A stretch of DNA of 9,996 nt from an uncultured Oscillibacter sp. (GTDB taxonomy: Bacteria > Bacillota > Clostridia > Oscillospirales > Oscillospiraceae): contig CAJUTB010000054.1 of the NCBI GenBank assembly GCA_910589315.1, forward strand, positions 1 through 9,996. The letters are read 5' to 3'. Every line of letters begins with the position of its first letter. Within the stretch, counting starts at the first letter, position 1. The position numbers and the translations under genes were made by a program. Below are positions 8,040 through 9,996 of this stretch, piece after piece. A model generated the notes under the pieces. That model did no database searches. It had not been told where the DNA came from and was given only the letters and a program-made list of their open reading frames with translations.

Positions 8040-8398
8040 AATTTCTCAAACTCCTGCGTGACGCGCTTGATCAGTTCCTGCGGCCGGAAGGGTTTTTTCA
8101 GGTAATTTGCCGCACCCAGTTTGATAGCGGTAACAACGTCTTCTTCCAGTCCGGACGCCGTTAAGAAGATCACGGGAACATTCGTATTATAGTCTTTCAT
8201 GCGCTCAAAAGTCTCCATACCGTTCATCCCCGGCATATCAATGTCCAGAAGGACCATGTCGACTTTTTCGGTCTTTAAGACCGCCAGACATTCCATTCCG
8301 GAGCTCGCTAAAAGGACATCATAGTCCTTGCCTAAAATGATTTTAGTTCTTGAGAGATTCATCCCGTCGTCGTCTACCACTAAAATGCGTTTTTTCAT
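8036..8398 (-). CDS. Stand-alone CheY-like response regulator
   Basis: This 120-residue protein consists of a receiver domain only. It has the acidic pair Asp9/Asp10 (ILVVDDDGMN), phospho-acceptor Asp52 (LLDIDMPGMNG), Thr80 (FLTASG) and Lys102 (YLKKPF), so all conserved receiver residues are present. There is no output domain; such proteins act through protein contacts or as phosphate shuttles. An upstream in-frame extension to 8617 is possible but would be non-homologous; ATG 8398 has GGGAGG (8406-8411) 7 bases ahead and begins directly with the receiver fold (MKKRILVVDD), so it is chosen. It is the first gene of the operon and overlaps the HPt kinase by ATGA, so it is the likely partner of the HPt His797 or of either hybrid kinase. 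Confidence 0.94.
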   Translation of the reverse strand: MKKRILVVDDDGMNLSRTKIILGKDYDVLLASSGMECLAVLKTEKVDMVLLDIDMPGMNGMETFERMKDYNTNVPVIFLTASGLEEDVVTAIKLGAANYLKKPFRPQELIKRVTQEFEKL

Positions 8399-8450
8399 GT
8401 GATTGCCTCCCTGTCTTGTTGCTGGGCAGTTCCATAGCCCCACGAGGCTT

Positions 8451-8479
8451 ATTCTAAACGAAAATGATAGGAAAATCAA
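8451..8479 (-). promoter_or_regulatory. Sigma-A-type promoter of the phosphorelay operon
   Basis: On the minus strand, -35 TTGATT (8474-8479) and -10 TAGAAT (8451-8456, 5 of 6) are separated by exactly 17 bp. The -10 lies 52 bases upstream of the response-regulator start codon. It is the only convincing promoter seen ahead of the three leftward genes. Confidence 0.7.
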
Positions 8480-8675
8480 GCCTGTATTTCCATCCGAAAA
8501 AACTGCTTTTTTCTTCATTTTTTGCTCGAAGTTTGGGAAGTTCCCGCCGATAAAAGTAGAAGAACACAACTCCACATGGCGCCGCTGTACCAGCAAGCAC
8601 GGTATCAGGCAGTACAAATGCCACTTGTAAAACTGCGGAAAGCCATAGTCAGAGGCAGGGCCTCATAAAGAAGTT
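8480..8675. other. Intergenic stretch with no recognised gene
   Basis: Between the operon promoter and the next terminator no convincing gene is visible. A 30-codon plus-strand frame (8576-8668, starting MAPLYQQARYQ) has no ribosome binding site and no recognised homology. A short imperfect hairpin GAGGC/GCCTC lies near 8652-8664. It may be the eroded end of a lost gene that once used the terminator at 8676-8714. Confidence 0.4.
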
Positions 8676-8714
8676 AAAGGCAAGACAGACCGCAACGGTC
8701 TGCCTTGCCTTTTT
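8676..8714 (+). terminator. Intrinsic terminator without an evident upstream gene
   Basis: A 16-position stem with one A:C mismatch (8676-8691 against 8697-8712; mismatch 8685/8703) has the loop GCAAC and ends in TTTTT. The shape is that of a strong rightward terminator. No clear plus-strand gene precedes it, and a sortase remnant follows directly. Confidence 0.85.
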
Positions 8715-8730
8715 ATACATTGTCTACCGG

Positions 8731-8919
8731 TTGGACATGGAGGAAAGCGGCCTTACAGACGAATTTCTAACAACCTGTCTGGAGCAGTCTGTCATTGAAA
8801 CCGGGATTATTCCGGAACATGGCGCGCCAATTTTGACGCTTTCCACCTGCACCAGCACCGGCTACGCCAAACGCTGGGTTGTACAAGCGGTGCTGGGCGG
8901 CGTTTATCGGGAGGAATAG
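8731..8919 (+). pseudogene. C-terminal remnant of a class B-type sortase
   Basis: This open frame of 62 residues ends in a sortase catalytic core. The TLSTC motif carries the candidate catalytic Cys40 and is followed by GYAKRWVVQAVL with the candidate Arg48, the Cys-to-Arg spacing of class B sortases. The preceding DEFLTTCLEQSVIETG resembles the helix that comes before the TLxTC strand in that class. A working sortase needs roughly 150 more N-terminal residues, including the catalytic His, and these are missing; a transcription terminator sits immediately upstream instead. There is no ribosome binding site at the TTG (8731) or ATG (8737). It is therefore read as a decayed fragment of a transpeptidase that once attached or built surface proteins or pili. 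Confidence 0.75.
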
Positions 8920-9173
8920 TTTGGGGTCCTCCTGCATCTGACCATGGAAGCGGTTCCTCCAATTACCCCATCGGGAAATTTTCTTTCGTTTTGCTTTAAG
9001 AACAGCCAAAGAATTTTTCCTAGATGTAACAAAATAAAGTTGACATAGGAGCAGACTGCTGATAAGGCAGGAGTATCTTAGCCTTTCTATATAGCTGTTG
9101 GAAGGTAATCTGACGAGCAGTAGATTTTCGGGCGTGAATGTTGACAAAAACACTGTTACTAAGGGGGGGCGTT
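8920..9173. other. Gene-poor, AT-richer spacer
   Basis: No supported gene is seen here. The base composition shifts to AT-rich from about 8990. Two TTGACA hexamers (9040-9045 and 9141-9146) look like -35 boxes, but neither has a good -10 at 16-18 bp. A fragmentary plus-strand frame (about 9061-9170) is broken by TAG. A leftward open frame through 8767-9153 runs antisense over the sortase remnant and is not supported. Confidence 0.4.
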
Positions 9174-9311
9174 ATGAAAAAACAGAGCATTTATAAGAAA
9201 ATGCGTATGTTACACATTTTCATTGTCTTATCGGGTTTTCTTATTTTTACCGTTTATGCAATGGTAAATGACAACCACGCAATTAGCATTATTCCAATGA
9301 GGATTTCATGA
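9174..9311 (+). CDS. Short membrane or signal-peptide protein, probably the 5' half of a broken gene
   Basis: This 45-residue frame has a basic start (MKKQSIYKKMR) and one hydrophobic segment (about residues 12-31), which fits a signal peptide or anchor. The ATG follows a G-rich ribosome binding site (AAGGGGGGG, 9161-9169) at close spacing. It ends in TGA that overlaps the next ATG (ATGA at 9308). Adding a single base near 9290 would join it to the following frame and give ...AISIYSNEDFMKGLDED, so it most likely is the N-terminus of one exported protein that suffered a 1-base deletion. The alternative is two coupled genes. Confidence 0.5.
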   Translation: MKKQSIYKKMRMLHIFIVLSGFLIFTVYAMVNDNHAISIIPMRIS

Positions 9312-9583
9312 AAGGCTTGGACGAAGACATTACTAAGATGCTAGTATCCCAAGAGCCTGCACAGGAAGCGTACTCCGAATTCTTAACACAACTCCCAATT
9401 GATGAGGATGGAGACTATGTGTATCCGTCTACTTTTAGCGGTGCGTATTTGGATGAGGAAACCTATGCGCTTTGTATTGCATTGACAGACTGTTCTGATG
9501 ATGTCCAGGAGCAATATGACCATTTCTTTTCTGACCCATCCATAGTTGTCTATAAAGAAGCGGAGCCTTTCCGCAAACTATAG
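9308..9583 (+). CDS. Acidic protein resembling a secreted protease-prodomain-like family, probably the 3' half of a broken gene
   Basis: The frame encodes 91 acidic residues (MKGLDEDITKML...). The stretch FSGAYLDEETYALCIALTDCSDD followed by a helix and DPSIVVYKEAE resembles exported clostridial proteins that carry a YGGAYID-type strand and a streptogrisin/alpha-lytic-protease-prodomain-like repeat; this is recall of the family style, not a search. Such proteins usually continue well past the KEAE stretch, but here the sequence switches into IS630-like coding sequence and stops at 9583, so the C-terminus appears lost. No ribosome binding site precedes ATG 9308; expression would depend on coupling to the upstream 45-residue frame. 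Confidence 0.5.
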   Translation: MKGLDEDITKMLVSQEPAQEAYSEFLTQLPIDEDGDYVYPSTFSGAYLDEETYALCIALTDCSDDVQEQYDHFFSDPSIVVYKEAEPFRKL

Positions 9584-9996
9584 TACCGTAGAGCGGGCAA
9601 TCAACGCAATGGGCTATACTCTGAAAAAGAAATCGCTCTATGCAAGTGAGCGTGACCGTATTCGATGTGCAGGAGAAGCGCAAAGAATGGAAAAAGACAA
9701 TACGACCTGATATGGTAGAACATTTAGTGTTTTTGGACGAGAGCGGTGTCAATACGAACCTGACCCTCCTGTATGGACGGGCGCTTTCATCCCAAAGGGC
9801 AGTGGATCATGCCCCGTTGAATACGCCACAGACAACGACAGTCCTTTCTTCCATCCAACTGAATGGGGAAAAGGCATTAACAACGTACCAGGGCGGGACA
9901 ACCGGGGAACGCTTTGTCCAATATTGGAAAGAGACCTTGCTTGCTTCCGACTCTTAAGCCCGGAGACATTGTTGTGATGGACAATATGCGCTCTCA
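9561..9996 (+). pseudogene. IS630-family transposase, 5'-truncated and frameshifted (continues past window)
   Basis: The DDE transposase of an IS630-type element is readable only across three frames. Frame one (from about 9561) gives LSANYSTVERAINAMGY and KKKSLYASERDR, the end of the helix-turn-helix region. Frame two (from 9661) gives FDVQEKRKEWKK, then VFLDESG with the first catalytic Asp (9736-9738), YGRA and QRAVDHAP, and YQGGTTGERFVQYW. Frame three (from 9947) gives PTLKPGDIVVMDNMRS with the second Asp (9980-9982); the final Glu lies outside the window. The first shift needs removal of one base near 9660; the second coincides with a tandem GCTT duplication at 9939-9946. The usual N-terminal 60 or so residues are not found upstream. 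It is a dead copy unless programmed shifts are used. No terminal inverted repeat was identified. Confidence 0.85.
9561..9996 (+). mobile_element. IS630-family insertion sequence remnant, partial
   Basis: The mobile-element call rests on the transposase remnant alone. The left boundary must lie at or before 9582, where the frame of an unrelated acidic protein gives way to transposase sequence. No terminal inverted repeat or TA target duplication could be placed, and the right end is outside the window. Confidence 0.6.

Noticed and set aside
8399..8617. N-terminal extension of the response regulator to an upstream start
   Set aside because: The extension crosses the promoter and ribosome binding site, and the receiver fold begins exactly at 8398.
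8576..8668. A 30-codon plus-strand frame ahead of the orphan terminator
   Set aside because: It has no ribosome binding site and no recognisable similarity; it is too short to support as a gene.
8767..9153. A leftward 128-codon frame
   Set aside because: Half of it is antisense to the sortase remnant; no motif is recognised and no convincing ribosome binding site was found. A few stretches looked vaguely familiar but nothing could be named.
9040..9169. TTGACA boxes at 9040 and 9141 as promoters of the small membrane-protein gene
   Set aside because: Neither has an acceptable -10 hexamer at 16-18 bp; the second would place the -10 inside the G-run.
1..9996. CRISPR array, tRNA, rRNA or riboswitch
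   Set aside because: No regularly spaced repeats, cloverleaf-like elements or known conserved RNA cores were seen on either strand.

Overview
The window looks like chromosomal DNA of a low-to-mid GC Gram-positive gut-type Clostridium relative (Oscillospiraceae-like; this is inferred from protein style and codon use, not from a search). It opens inside the 3' end of rpoC, the RNA polymerase beta' subunit, which ends at a strong hairpin terminator. Two putative cell-wall hydrolases follow in divergent orientation: a leftward CHAP-domain protein with an SLH-like tail (969-1598) and a rightward membrane-anchored GH25 lysozyme (1805-2656).

The core of the window is a leftward operon of about 5.7 kb (8398 to 2732) that encodes a phosphorelay. 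In transcription order it holds a single-domain CheY-like response regulator (120 aa), a hybrid sensor kinase with HisKA, HATPase, a degenerate receiver, a true receiver and a C-terminal HPt domain (851 aa), and a second hybrid sensor kinase whose receiver is followed by a complete DegV (fatty-acid-binding, FakB-like) domain (899 aa). The first two genes overlap by ATGA and the third follows after 52 bases. A good sigma-A-type promoter sits upstream (8451-8479) and a 17-bp hairpin terminator (2684-2722) closes the operon. None of the three proteins has a recognisable DNA-binding or enzymatic output domain, so the likely scheme is a phosphate path from kinase to receiver to HPt to the stand-alone receiver, with the DegV module as an unusual lipid-linked input or output. 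This is the most interesting part of the window.

Right of about 8.6 kb the sequence becomes a graveyard of accessory genes with lower GC from about 8.99 kb. It holds a terminator with no clear gene in front of it, a 62-codon C-terminal remnant of a class B-type sortase, a small exported or membrane protein split by an apparent 1-base deletion, and a frameshifted, 5'-truncated IS630-family transposase that runs off the right edge. No tRNA, rRNA, CRISPR array or riboswitch could be recognised.
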